Below are positions 37,459 through 47,371 of a stretch of 64,000 bases of DNA, piece by piece. The position numbers were made by a program, and so were the translations under genes. Each line of letters begins with the position of its first letter. Position 1 is the stretch's first letter. Source of the DNA: Bacteroidota bacterium (GTDB lineage Bacteria > Bacteroidota > Bacteroidia > Bacteroidales > VadinHA17); NCBI GenBank assembly GCA_016718875.1, contig JADKBL010000007.1, positions 62,001-126,000 of the forward strand. The letters are read 5' to 3'. The notes beneath the pieces are model-generated. The model did not search any database, had not been told where the DNA came from, and saw nothing but the letters and a program-made list of their open reading frames with translations.

Positions 37459-38376
37459 ATGCCATTAAATATTCCTGATAAACTACCGGCAATTGAATTC
37501 CTTCAAAAAGAGAATATCTTTTTAATGGATGAATCGAGGGCAATGCACCAGGATATACGTCCACTTAAAATTGCTTTGCTTAATCTGATGCCGGTAAAGA
37601 TCACCACGGAGATAGACCTTGTAAGAATTCTGTCCAATTCACCACTACAGGTGGAACTTGAACTCATCAAGCTTTCAACCCATACATCAAAAACGACTCC
37701 AAGGGAGCATATGCAGGCTTTTTATAAGGACTTCAAACATATTGTAAACCATAAATATGATGGTCTTATAATTACCGGTGCTCCGGTGGAACAGATGCCA
37801 TTTGAGGAGGTTACATACTGGGAGGAACTTACGGGTATCTTTGACTGGGCCAGGACCAATGTTACATCATCAATGTTCATCTGCTGGGGAGCACAGGCAG
37901 CGCTTTACCATTATTACGGCATACCAAAATACCCTCTTGAGAAAAAGATGTTCGGAGTATTCAGACATACCAAGAACGATCCTAAACATCCTATTTTCAG
38001 GGGATTCGATGATTTATTCTACGTGCCGCACAGTCGTCATACTGAAATACGCAGGAAGGATATTATAAAAGTACCAGGACTTAAGATTCTATCAGAATCG
38101 GAGGTTTCAGGTGTGAATATTGTTGCTGCAGTCAATGGCCGTGAGTTTTTTCTGACAGGACATGCAGAATACTCCCCTGATACTCTTGACAAGGAGTACA
38201 AACGAGATCTGTCCAAAAATCTTCCTATTGATTTGCCGGCAAACTATTACCCCGACAATAATCCGGAAAGCAAACCACTTGTTCAATGGCGCTCACATGC
38301 AAATCTCCTGTTTGGTAACTGGCTGAATTATTTTGTTTATCAGATTACTCCTTATAATATTGAAGCTATTGGATAA
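37459..38376 (+). CDS. metA: Homoserine O-acetyltransferase (MetA family)
   Basis: A 305-residue amidotransferase-fold enzyme that activates homoserine in methionine synthesis. Catalytic residues are seen at Cys142 (FICWGAQAALYHYYG), His235 and Glu237 (TGHAEYSP). Residue 111, in GAPVEQMPF, is Glu. In the MetA family Glu111 goes with acetyl-CoA use and Gly111 with succinyl-CoA use, so this is predicted to be an acetyltransferase despite the metA name. The 150-bp leader is AT-rich; I do not see a certain SAM riboswitch. Confidence 0.93.
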   Translation: MPLNIPDKLPAIEFLQKENIFLMDESRAMHQDIRPLKIALLNLMPVKITTEIDLVRILSNSPLQVELELIKLSTHTSKTTPREHMQAFYKDFKHIVNHKYDGLIITGAPVEQMPFEEVTYWEELTGIFDWARTNVTSSMFICWGAQAALYHYYGIPKYPLEKKMFGVFRHTKNDPKHPIFRGFDDLFYVPHSRHTEIRRKDIIKVPGLKILSESEVSGVNIVAAVNGREFFLTGHAEYSPDTLDKEYKRDLSKNLPIDLPANYYPDNNPESKPLVQWRSHANLLFGNWLNYFVYQITPYNIEAIG

Positions 38377-38422
38377 CCGGATGCAACGGGATCCTTGTTT
38401 ATGGCAGCGTATAAACAGTTAA

Positions 38423-38440
38423 TTAACAAATGTTTGTTAA
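38423..38440. promoter_or_regulatory. 18-bp near-perfect palindrome, possible operator
   Basis: The arms ttaacaaa and tttgttaa flank a 2-bp centre (tg). It stands between metA and the membrane protein gene, 36 bp before that gene's ATG. It has no T-run and is too short for a terminator, so it suits a dimeric regulator site. Confidence 0.45.
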
Positions 38441-38475
38441 ATATTGTTTGAAGGAGTATTTAATTCAGATTTTAC

Positions 38476-39187
38476 ATGAACAGAGAGTCTATCACGATAA
38501 ATACTTCTTCTGTCATCAGAATACTTTTTATTACTGTTGCAATACTCATTCTGGGTTACATTTCACTTCAGACTTAATAAATATATTGGCGGATATTTGA
38601 TTACCAGTCTAAAGCCATTGTTTGAACTGAGTGGTGATAGCAATCTTACTTCTTTTTATTCTGCCTTATTGCTTTTATTTATTTCAGGCTTGCTGTTCCT
38701 TATTACGAACCTTATTAAATTAAATATTAATAAATATGAATTCCGGTGGGTTTTATTGTCAGTTATCTTTTTATATCTGTCTGTCGACGAATCCGTTAAT
38801 ATTCATGCCCGATTAGGTGCTGTCTTTAAGAAAATAATAGGAAGTGGAAATCTTCCGGATTATTTCCAGTATGGATGGGTGCTGCCCTACCTCATAGTAC
38901 TGGTTTTTCTTAGCTTATATTTTGCCAGATTTTTCTTTAGTTTTGATAGGAAAACCATTGTCAGATTTGCAATTGCATTTATCGTATATGTTACCGGTGC
39001 TGCAGGGATGGAGATGATTGAATCAAAATTCCATGTGTTATACGGCACCTATCACCTGATGTATAAAATCTTAGTTGCTATTGAAGAAATTATGGAAATG
39101 ACAGGATCCATTCTGTTTATAAGGGCCTTGCTGATTTATATATCAGAGAATTTCGCTGATTCCGGAATAAAGGTCGTCAGAAAATAG
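38476..39187 (+). CDS. Polytopic membrane protein of unknown function (one frameshift)
   Basis: From the ATG at 38476 the frame gives MNRESITINTSSVIRILFITVAILILGYISLQT and then stops. One extra base near 38571-38577 separates it from NKYIGGYLITSLKPLFELSG in the next frame. Joined, it has about 237 residues and roughly six transmembrane helices, with a polar loop containing LSVDESVNIHARLG and a second with YGTYHLMYKILVAIEEIMEM. The DES-xxxH and EE patterns are like a family often named only as an uncharacterised membrane protein. I do not assign a function. Confidence 0.68.
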
Positions 39188-39195
39188 TTTTGATC

Positions 39196-39705
39196 TCAAA
39201 ACAGGAATGGAATAAACATTTTGGTAACCTTCATGTATTCCCGGTACGACTCTCCGAATTTTGTTATCATCTCTTTTTCCTCGATAAGGGCAGTTATGAT
39301 TACAGCTACCATGTTAATTGTTCCGAGAACCAGTTGCAAGGGCCCGGTATCTTTCAGCATTATACCTGTACCGAGCAGAAAAACTGAAAGATAGAGTGGA
39401 TGACGGATATAGCCATAAATTCCTGATTTTACCAGGACAGATGTGTTTTCGAAATTGCTATCAGGTTTACCTACACTTTTAAGTAAAAGAAATCCTGCTG
39501 TAACAGGATAAATAGAAAATATCAAGAGAAGCCAGGAAGAGATGTGGACGGCGGAGAAAGGATCATTAAACCAGACCCTGAAATTCAGTAAAAACAGGAT
39601 AAATACACTTTCAAATGCAAAGAACCTTGCAATACCATGATATCTCCATGTTTGATTGAAAGGAACCACGAGACAAGTATTATTAAAAGAGTTCCTGGAT
39701 AACAT
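39196..39705 (-). CDS. Isoprenylcysteine/phospholipid methyltransferase-like membrane protein
   Basis: A 169-residue protein with about four transmembrane helices and the ICMT/PEMT-type motif GIYGYIRHPLYLSVFLLG, followed by EEKEMITKFGESYREYM near the C-terminus. These residues form the S-adenosylmethionine pocket in the family. The substrate in bacteria is usually unknown. It converges on the plus-strand membrane protein with a 8-bp gap. Confidence 0.85.
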   Translation of the reverse strand: MLSRNSFNNTCLVVPFNQTWRYHGIARFFAFESVFILFLLNFRVWFNDPFSAVHISSWLLLIFSIYPVTAGFLLLKSVGKPDSNFENTSVLVKSGIYGYIRHPLYLSVFLLGTGIMLKDTGPLQLVLGTINMVAVIITALIEEKEMITKFGESYREYMKVTKMFIPFLF

Positions 39706-39777
39706 AAATATTCATGATTTTACAAGCGGTTTTTCAGGGAAAAGCTGAATTAATTGATTTGATATAGTTATAAACTT

Positions 39778-41782
39778 CTATTTGTGACTGGATCCTGTTT
39801 TATTAATTTTTACAAACTCGTTTGACTGGTCCTCATCAAAAATCCTTGCCTTGACATTGTCCTTCCATTGTATATTAAAGATCTTCTTTATCTCCTCTTT
39901 TATCTCTTGTCAAAATAGGACAGGTAACCTCTATCCTGTGATCGAGATTACGCGGCATAAGGTCAGCAGAAGATATATATATCTCTTCGCTGCCACCATT
40001 GCAGAAGATAAAGTAACAGAGTGTTCAGATACCTGTCGACTATACCTATCGCCTTTATATTCTCACTCTGTTTGCTTATCTCAGGTACCAGTGAAAGCAT
40101 TCCTCTTACAATCAGTTTAATTTTGACTCCTGCACAGCTTGCTTCATGTAGCTGCTCGATTATATCTTTGTCAGTTAGGTTATTAAGCTTCATATAAATA
40201 TAAGCTTTCTTCCCCTCCTGTGCATTTTTAATCTCATTTTCTATCATCAGACTGATCTTATTGCGCAGGAAGAAAGGCGAAAGTACCAGGTGATAAAAAT
40301 TATCTTTTTTATAATTGACACTAAAGAAGTTAAAGGCTTTATAAACCTCATTGGTTATTTTTTATTTGTAGTAAGGAGAAGATGGTCGGTGTAAATTCTT
40401 GCAGTATCCTTATTGAAATTGCCTGTCCCGACAGCCGCATAGTGTTCGGTTATATCATCCTTGATCCTTGTTATGAGGCATAATTTTGAATGTTCTTTTA
40501 ATCCGGGTACCCCATAAATGACTTTTACTCCTTCGTTGAGCAGCTTATTTCCCCAGTTGATGTTAGCTTCCTCGTCAAATCTGGCCTGAAGCTCAACAAC
40601 AGTGGTAACATCCTTTCCATTCCTTACAGCATTGAGCAGGGCATTTATTACACTCGAATTACGAGCAAGCCTGTAAAGTGTAATCTGGATAGATTCTACT
40701 GCAGGATCAATGGAAGCTTCGCGCAGCATATCTATAAAATGGTCGAAGGGATGATAGGGAAAATAGAGCATCAGATCCTTCTTCTTAATAACGGATAAAA
40801 TGCTTTTACCCTGGACTATATCACGATGAGGGACAGGAATCAGCTCTTCATTATAAAACTCTTTTATCCCAAGGTTGGGGAACTTCATGAAATCCTTGAA
40901 ATTATGATACCTGTTACTGGCTATCACAACGTCATCAGAGCCTATGTTCAATTTTTGTTTAATGATCTTCAGCAGATCAGGAGGGATGCATCTGTCATAA
41001 ATAAATCTGACAGGTGTTCCTTTTTTTCTCTGCTGAAGGCTTTTGGAAAGTTTATCTATATAGCTTTCCGAAATATCATCAGCAATCTCAAGCTCGGCAT
41101 CCTTGGTAAGCTTAATAGTATAGGCAGAAATCTCGTCGAAATCAAAGATGAAAAAGATATCCTTCAGCCCGAACCTGATAATATCATCCAGGAAGATAAT
41201 GTATTTTTCTTCCTTTTTCCCCGGGAGCTGTATGAACCGGGGAAGTATCCCTGTTGGAACTTCAAGCAGGGCATATCTCTTCTTAAGAGATTCTTTTTTA
41301 AAGAGATATACAGCAAGGTATATAGCATCATCAGTCAGGTTAGGAAGATCGGAATCCCTCTCGATCATAAAAGGCATCAGCCGGTTCCTTACCTCTTTAT
41401 GAAAATAATTTGTTACAAAATCTATCTGTTCAGGGTTGAGTTGTTTTTCATTAAGAATATGTACCTTATGATTGGAGAGCTCCTTGAGAAGCCTGGTATA
41501 AATCTTTTCAAATTTAGTATTCTGTGAAATAACTATCTCCTGGATCTTTTTAAGAGTAGCTTTTGGATTGTACCCGAGTATGTTTTTTGACTTTGCCCCG
41601 TAAAGAGAAAGCCTTTTGAGTGTTGCAACCCGAACCCTGAAATATTCATCGAGATTATTGGAATATATTCCAAGAAATTTGAAGCGTTCAATCAATGGAA
41701 CTTCCTTGTTCTCTGCTTCCTGCAGGACCCGTTCATTAAACGACAGCCAGCTGATCTCTTTTGGTATGTATGATTTGTTCAT
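39778..41782 (-). CDS. ppk1: Polyphosphate kinase 1 (at least four frameshifts)
   Basis: PPK1 makes polyphosphate from ATP. The intact N-terminal and middle parts (MNKSYIPKEISWLSFNERVLQEA, DLMLYFPYHPFDHFIDMLREASID, VVELQARFDEEANINWG) lead to the phospho-His region GLKEHSKLCLITR. The frame is lost in an A-run at 40357-40362 and again near 40020-40030 and 39895. After correction the C-terminus reads through VKIKLIVRGMLSLVP, a second His in YLEHSR, and IYISSADLMPRNLDHRIEVTCPIL, to the stop at 39778. The length of about 670-690 residues is normal. sixA lies 7 bp upstream in the same direction. Confidence 0.88.
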
Positions 41783-41789
41783 AAATGAT

Positions 41790-42275
41790 TCATGGCTTAA
41801 GATAGTACTCTATTTCTCCGCTGTTCCTTGAAAGTTCCGACCAGGTGCTGATTTTAAAAGATATTCCAACAATACCGCATTTAGGCATAAAATTGCAGCC
41901 TTCCCTGCTTAGTTCACCAGCCAGCTCAGTGAATGAAGGATTGTGCCCGAATAGTGTAACAACATCTGTTTCTTCCTTTACCCTTAAAAGTTCTTCATGC
42001 AAGGTCTGAAGGTTCAGTTTATAATAAATATTCCCTGCCATAAGAATATGATCTGAAGGAATCCGGAATACTCCAGCAAATATTAAAGCTGTTTCTATAG
42101 CTCTGAAGGCAGGACTTGAGATAATGACACCCACATATTTTTCCTTTTCCTTAAGCTTCAGAGCCATTTCAGTTGCAATAGTCTTGCCTTTAGTTGTCAG
42201 TGATCTTTCAAAGTCGGAAAGGTCGAGACTGGGCTCTTCGGCTTTGCTGTGACGGACAAAAATCAGCTTTTTCAT
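41790..42275 (-). CDS. sixA: SixA-type histidine phosphatase
   Basis: A 161-residue histidine phosphatase with the phosphate pocket FVRHSKAE (Arg8, His9), SSPAFRAIETA and FGHNPSFTEL (second His). SixA members remove phosphate from phospho-His proteins, and some are linked to polyphosphate or nucleotide hydrolysis. The 7-bp gap to ppk1 suggests a single transcript. No phosphotransfer protein lies beside it, so its target is not known. Confidence 0.88.
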   Translation of the reverse strand: MKKLIFVRHSKAEEPSLDLSDFERSLTTKGKTIATEMALKLKEKEKYVGVIISSPAFRAIETALIFAGVFRIPSDHILMAGNIYYKLNLQTLHEELLRVKEETDVVTLFGHNPSFTELAGELSREGCNFMPKCGIVGISFKISTWSELSRNSGEIEYYLKP

Positions 42276-42322
42276 ATAATATTGAATTTAATATTATTGC
42301 GTTTTGGAGGTTTAAGCCTAAT

Positions 42323-43366
42323 TCAGATACCAAAGCTTGTTCCCATATCCTGTGCCTGTTTGACCATGAAATCATCCTTTTGTACAAGTTTCAGTTTGCC
42401 GGCTGGCTCCGAAAGCGGCACCGATTCAATCTTATCATTTCTTAGTGCTACCATTTTTCCGTAATCCCTGTCGGCAATCATATTGGCTGCTGCAGCACCA
42501 TACCTTGTTGCGAGTACTCTGTCCATCGGAGATGGTGTCCCTCCCCGCTGAACGTATCCGAGTACAGTTTCCCGCGTATCAAGACCGGTCAATTCCCTTA
42601 TTTTCCGACTCAGGGCCTGAGCTGCAGAACAACTGTCTTTTACAGCCATTCTAATTCCTTCTGCTACAACAACTATTGAATAGGGTTTGTTCTCTGAAGC
42701 CCGATGTATAAGATATTCTGCAACTTTCTCGTCACTGTATTCTATTTCAGGGATTAGTATGACATCGCCTCCGCCGGCAATACCGGAGTAAAGTGCTATC
42801 CAGCCGGCATTGTGTCCCATTACCTCAATTATCATTATTCTTTTATGGGAGTTTGCAGTTGAATGAAGCCGGTCAATTGCTTCCGTCGCAATATTTACAG
42901 CCGAATCAAATCCGAAAGTGATATCTGTACCCCAAACATCATTATCGATGGTTTTAGGTATTCCAACTACATTAAGTCCCTCCTGGGCAAGAAGATGTGC
43001 GGTTTTGAGCGTGCCGTTACCACCAATGCATACAAGACAGTCGAGACCCATCTGCTCATAATGTTCGCTTATAAGTTTTGGTTTGCTTATCTCATTCTTT
43101 CCCTTACCGCTGCTTTTAAAAGGTTTTTCGCGGGAGGTTCCAAGTATTGTACCACCAAGAGTCAGAATACCCGAAAGGTCATGTTCTGTTAGTTCACGGT
43201 ATTCCTTATGTATCATTCCTGTAAAGCCGTCGCTTATACCAATCAGCTTCATGTCATATTTTACAATTGCTGTTTTGCCCACGCCCCTTATAGCAGCATT
43301 CAGTCCGGGACAGTCGCCACCAGCCGTCAGAATACCAATCCGCTGACCTTTTTTTATTTTACCCAT
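42323..43366 (-). CDS. pfkA: 6-phosphofructokinase
   Basis: A 347-residue PFK: GILTAGGDCPGLNAAIRG (residues about 11-28), IGGNGTLKTA (114-123), PKTIDNDVWGTD (137-148) with the catalytic Asp, EVMGHNAGWIAL and GYVQRGGTPSPMDRVLA. It phosphorylates fructose-6-phosphate. The donor is unclear: Gly after GGN is typical of ATP enzymes, while PKTIDND with Lys is more usual for pyrophosphate-type enzymes, and the first loop has Asn where ATP-PFKs usually have Asp. It is co-oriented with sixA and ppk1. Confidence 0.9.
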   Translation of the reverse strand: MGKIKKGQRIGILTAGGDCPGLNAAIRGVGKTAIVKYDMKLIGISDGFTGMIHKEYRELTEHDLSGILTLGGTILGTSREKPFKSSGKGKNEISKPKLISEHYEQMGLDCLVCIGGNGTLKTAHLLAQEGLNVVGIPKTIDNDVWGTDITFGFDSAVNIATEAIDRLHSTANSHKRIMIIEVMGHNAGWIALYSGIAGGGDVILIPEIEYSDEKVAEYLIHRASENKPYSIVVVAEGIRMAVKDSCSAAQALSRKIRELTGLDTRETVLGYVQRGGTPSPMDRVLATRYGAAAANMIADRDYGKMVALRNDKIESVPLSEPAGKLKLVQKDDFMVKQAQDMGTSFGI

Positions 43367-43417
43367 TTTCTGAACATTAGATTTAGTATAGCAAATTTAG
43401 CTTTTTATTTGTTGTTT

Positions 43418-43445
43418 CCCGCTGATCGCGCTGATTTTCGCAGAT
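43418..43445 (+). repeat. CGCTGAT-type intergenic repeat, copy 1
   Basis: The element begins cccgctgatcgcgctg and ends attttcgcagat. The first 27 bases are identical to the copy at 43951-43977. Confidence 0.8.
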
Positions 43446-43852
43446 ATAACAATTAAAAAGCATTAATATTCAGATGGGTCGCCGCTTACTGTTTACTTTT
43501 CGTAATTGTTGTGCTTATCTTCGATTGAAATTAACAGCAGCTAATTTTAACCGGTTATTTGGATAGTCAAGCTTGTTTATGGCTCATATTTTCTACAGAT
43601 TTTTTTCATTAGGGCCTTTTTCTTAATAGATCTGCCCTGATCAGGTCTAGTTTTATTTCATTTAAATGACAGGTATTGGGATTGAGCTGACGCCAGATTT
43701 AACTGTGTTAATTCATATACCAGTGCTGCTTCACACAGATTCTAAAGTCCGGTCTAATGAATTATAAACCCTAAATATACAGCCTCTGATTTTATAGGAG
43801 ATTTCATTTTCCACCATAATATTAGCATTTAATTGCAGGTCTAAATTATTCA

Positions 43853-43879
43853 TCTGCGCTGATCTGCGATATCAGCGGT
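43853..43879 (-). repeat. CGCTGAT-type intergenic repeat, inverted degenerate copy
   Basis: Read on the minus strand it begins accgctgatatcgcag and ends atcagcgcaga, a shuffled form of the other two copies in opposite orientation. Confidence 0.65.
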
Positions 43880-43950
43880 AAAAAATTGAAAATTATTAAT
43901 TAACAGCGAGCATACTAATTTATAAAAAAATCTGAAATCAAAAAAATAGT

Positions 43951-43977
43951 CCCGCTGATCGCGCTGATTTTCGCAGA
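43951..43977 (+). repeat. CGCTGAT-type intergenic repeat, copy 2
   Basis: Identical over 27 bases to the copy at 43418, about 530 bp away, 85 bp before the CHAD gene. Confidence 0.8.
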
Positions 43978-44062
43978 CAGAACTAAGAGCTGTTTTGAAT
44001 ATTTTGCCGGATCCATATAAAATCTTTAACTTTAACAGATTGGGTTATCTATAAATGAATCA

Positions 44063-44944
44063 ATGGGATCAGAAACACTAAGGATCAGGGAAATCAAACC
44101 TGTGCTCTCGGGATATATCAGCAAATCCAGGGAGTTGCTGAAAATATCTGCCGTACCAGATGAAGATACAATTCATGATATCAGGGTGTTTATGAAAAAG
44201 TCGAGGGCAGTTCTGAAAATTGCAGGACATGTGAATTCAGAGGGCCATCAGGATCGTGATCTCATGTCACTAAAACAGGTTGGACAGATAATGAGTCACT
44301 GGCGCGATAAATCAGTCCACCGAAAAACACTCAGAGATCTCAGGAAGGAATATCCATCATTATTTTCAAAAATTGAGTCGGATGAAAAGATTGCCGGCCT
44401 GATGAGAAAACCGGAAGAAGTTACTGAGCCTGATGAAGAAATGAAAAGCGGCATTATGGCGATTGATGATTTACTTAATAAAACATATTTTCGAATAAGG
44501 TTTGGAGAGATTCAAAAGGCAGAGGCATATTTCCTGCTTGATCAGTTGGAATTATCGTTTGGGGCAGTCAGGAATATTTACCTTGAATGCAGAAACAGTG
44601 CCAGACCTGAAAAAATACATAAGTTCAGGAAACGTTCTAAGGACCTGCTTTACCAGATGTACTTCTTCCGCCCGGTTAATCCATCCAGGATAAAGCAGGT
44701 TGAAAAGCGACTGGAAAGACTGGCAATGAACCTGGGGAAATATAATGATCTCTACCAGCTTCTTAAGACTATCGGATATGTTTATCCTGATGAAGCAAAC
44801 CCTCCTGCAATGGATGAGCTGGTTATCAGGATCAGAGAAATGCAGGATGATTACCTGACCGGGGCATGGAAGGATGCCTATAAATGTTTTTGCCCAGGTA
44901 AAAATTTGTCAGACCTGATTGGATTTAAGGTTGTTGAAGGATAA
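44063..44944 (+). CDS. CHAD-domain protein
   Basis: A 293-residue all-helical protein of the CHAD family (conserved histidine alpha-helical domain). It has conserved His and basic residues in HDIRVFMKKSRAVLKIAG (residues about 36-53) and KIHKFRKRSKDLLYQMYFF. CHAD domains bind polyphosphate with these basic helices and localise to polyphosphate granules. ppk1 and sixA lie about 2 kb away, which fits that role. It has no CYTH domain. The next gene is the psr-like cluster. Confidence 0.88.
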   Translation: MGSETLRIREIKPVLSGYISKSRELLKISAVPDEDTIHDIRVFMKKSRAVLKIAGHVNSEGHQDRDLMSLKQVGQIMSHWRDKSVHRKTLRDLRKEYPSLFSKIESDEKIAGLMRKPEEVTEPDEEMKSGIMAIDDLLNKTYFRIRFGEIQKAEAYFLLDQLELSFGAVRNIYLECRNSARPEKIHKFRKRSKDLLYQMYFFRPVNPSRIKQVEKRLERLAMNLGKYNDLYQLLKTIGYVYPDEANPPAMDELVIRIREMQDDYLTGAWKDAYKCFCPGKNLSDLIGFKVVEG

Positions 44945-45110
44945 TCCATCATGTTTTTCAGTGCAGATTTCTTTTTCGAAATAATTTATAACGATTCTAA
45001 ATAATCGGCATTTATCAGATTGTTAATTTGTTAACAGTAGCAGGGTTCTTTCTGGTTATGTAATACATACATTTATCTATATATATAAATTTAGGAATTA
45101 TATTTTTTAA

Positions 45111-45118
45111 TAGTTTTG
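45111..45118 (+). promoter_or_regulatory. Candidate -7 box for the psr-like operon
   Basis: TAGTTTTG fits TAnnTTTG, 18 bp before the ATG of the molybdoenzyme. A TTTA lies about 17 bp further upstream in place of the -33 TTTG. Confidence 0.4.
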
Positions 45119-45136
45119 TTGCAATTAACTCATCGA

Positions 45137-47371
45137 ATGACAAGCAGAAGAAATTTTATCAGGATTTCAGCGATCGGCGCAGGAGTGCTGGCAGCAGGTG
45201 CTGGTTCATACCAGATAATTAAAGCACTCTTCACCATGAAGAGGTGAAAAATTGCAAGTTGATCTTAAACGAACGCCAACATATTGCGAGGTGTGTTTTG
45301 GAAATGTGCAGGCTGGGTTTATAAAACTTCCGAAGGCAAAATCTGGAAAATAGTCGGAAACGACGAAGATCAGAACTGTAAAGGCCGGTTCTGTCCAGAG
45401 GGGAACAGGTGGAATTGGAATGTATTATGATGATGAGAGGCTTAAGACTCCCTAATCAGGGTTGAGGAGAGAGGAAAACAGGTATTCCGCGAGGTTACCT
45501 GGGACGAAGCTTACCTTTATTGCTGAAAAATCAAAGGCATAGCCAAAGAGTATGGTCCTGAAAGCATGGCTTTGTTTACCCATGGTTCCGGTACCAGTTA
45601 CTTTTCGAGATTTGTTAAAAGCTTTTGGGTCAACAAGTATTGCAGCTCCATCCTATGCCCAGTGCCGAGGTCCCCGTGAAGTAGCTTTTTATGCCACTTT
45701 CGGTGAAGGCCTTGATTCACCTGAGCCAACCGATATACGTGATACGAAGTGTCTGGTTCTGATTGGATCGCATATTGGTGAAAATATGCATAATGGTCAG
45801 GTACAGGAGATGTCGGATGCCATTGATAAAAATGCAATAATCATCACTGCTGATCCAAGGTTTTCAACCGCTGCTGGCAAATCTAAATACTGGTTACCAA
45901 TTAAACCGGCAACAGATTTAGCCCTTTTTTTGCCCTGGATTCAGAGATCTTAATAAATGAAGAACTGTACGATAAGAAATATGTTGAGAAATATACAAAT
46001 GGTTTTAATGAACTAAGGGAGCCTGTAAGAAGCTACTCCTGAATGGGCTTATGGTATAACAACAATCAGTCCTGACATTATCAGGAAAACAGCAAATGAA
46101 ATGGCAAATGCTTCGCCTGCAGTTATTATTCATCCCGGACGGCACGTTACATGGTATGGTGATGACACACAACGACTCAGGGCAGTAGCGATATTAAATG
46201 CCCTACTCGGAAGCTGGGGAAGACGCGGTGGATTCTACAGATCAGAGAGATTTGAATTACCTTCTTATCCGCATCCGGAGTTTCCGGTGCCGAAGAGAAC
46301 ATGGAGAAGTGCCTTCCCCTGGGAAATATCGTCTTGCCGACCTTGCCCTTCAAACGGTATATATGATGCCACTGTCCCTGTAGCAACACGGGATTGCAAC
46401 TTTAAAGGGTGGATAATTAACGGAACTAATCTTATTGAAACCCTGCCAAACCAGAAACAGACTATTGAAGCAATAAATAATCTTGATCTCATAGTGGTTA
46501 TTGACACCATGCCGATGGAAATCACGGGATGGGCAGATATTATCCTTCCGGAATGTACTTATCTTGAAAGATATGATGCAGTCAGACAGGTCCTCACCGC
46601 GAACCACAGATTGCTTTAAGAATGCCTGCTGCAGAACCTAAATATGATACCAAACCTGCTTACTGGATGGCACGGCAACTGTCTCTGAAACTGGGTCTGG
46701 AAGCCTATTTTCCTCATGAGAACCTGGAAGATCTTCTCGACTGGCAGCTTAAGCAGATAGGATCATCACTTGACGAAATGCAGAGAATTGGGGTTAAAAC
46801 CTTCCCACGACAGGCTGATAATTTGTATTTTGCTGATAATGAAGAAGCGGAGTTTATGACAAATACAGGAAAAAAATTGAACTTTTATTCAACTTCTTTT
46901 TGCAAATGAGGGTTTTGATCCTGTCCCAAAATATACAGCCCATCCTGAGCCACCTGAAGGCTTTTATCGGCTTATTTACGGGCGGGCTCCGATGCATACC
47001 TTCAAGGACTCCAAATAATCCAAACCTGTTTGACCTGATGGATGAAAACACCTTTGTGGGTAAACCCGAAGGTTGCCAAAGAATGGGGCTCTTAAAAATG
47101 AGCAGCCGTACATATTGTAAATCAGACGGTGTGAAAAGTCAGTTTTACTATAAAAGTCAGGATTACCGAAAGGATAAGGCGGGATTCTGTTGATATGGTT
47201 CATGGGGTCGGACATGCTGATAAGAAGCTTAGCCGGACCTATGGAAGAGGCGCACGTGATACAAAGATGATAACCAATGTTATGGTTGATCCTATTATGG
47301 GAGGGACAGGAATGCGCGGCAACTTTGTAACATTTATAACAAGTCTTGAAGACACGGAGGTGGTATCATGA
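45137..47371 (+). pseudogene. psrA: PsrA/PhsA-like molybdopterin oxidoreductase, broken by more than ten indels
   Basis: A Tat signal (TSRRNFIRISAIGAGVLAAG) begins the protein at 45137. Across shifting frames I can read YCEVCFWKCAGWVYKT and later NCKGRFCP, a C-x2-C-x3-C-x27-C iron-sulfur site. Then follow SYAQCRGPREVAFYATFGEG, VLIGSHIGENMHNGQ, ITADPRFSTAAGKSKYWLPI, GSWGRRGGFY, EITGWADIILPECTYLERYD, MHTFKDS and RGNFVTFITSLED. The sum is about 750 residues, the size of polysulfide or thiosulfate reductase catalytic subunits. The breaks are mostly one-base losses in short runs, for example 45297-45300. Its last codon overlaps psrB as ATGA. It would reduce a sulfur oxyanion or polysulfide outside the membrane. 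Confidence 0.78.

Larger units (their letters stand above)
43367..44062. other. 696-bp intergenic region with dispersed repeats
   Basis: This is the longest gap without a gene in the window. It is divergent between pfkA and the CHAD gene, with no ORF that resembles a protein. It holds three related 27-bp elements (listed separately) in otherwise AT-rich sequence. I see no RNA gene; an unrecognised small RNA is not excluded. Confidence 0.6.

Noticed and set aside
45552..47193. Several short ORFs as separate genes in the sulfur island
   Set aside because: Together they read as one molybdoenzyme in shifting frames, so they are pieces of a single gene.
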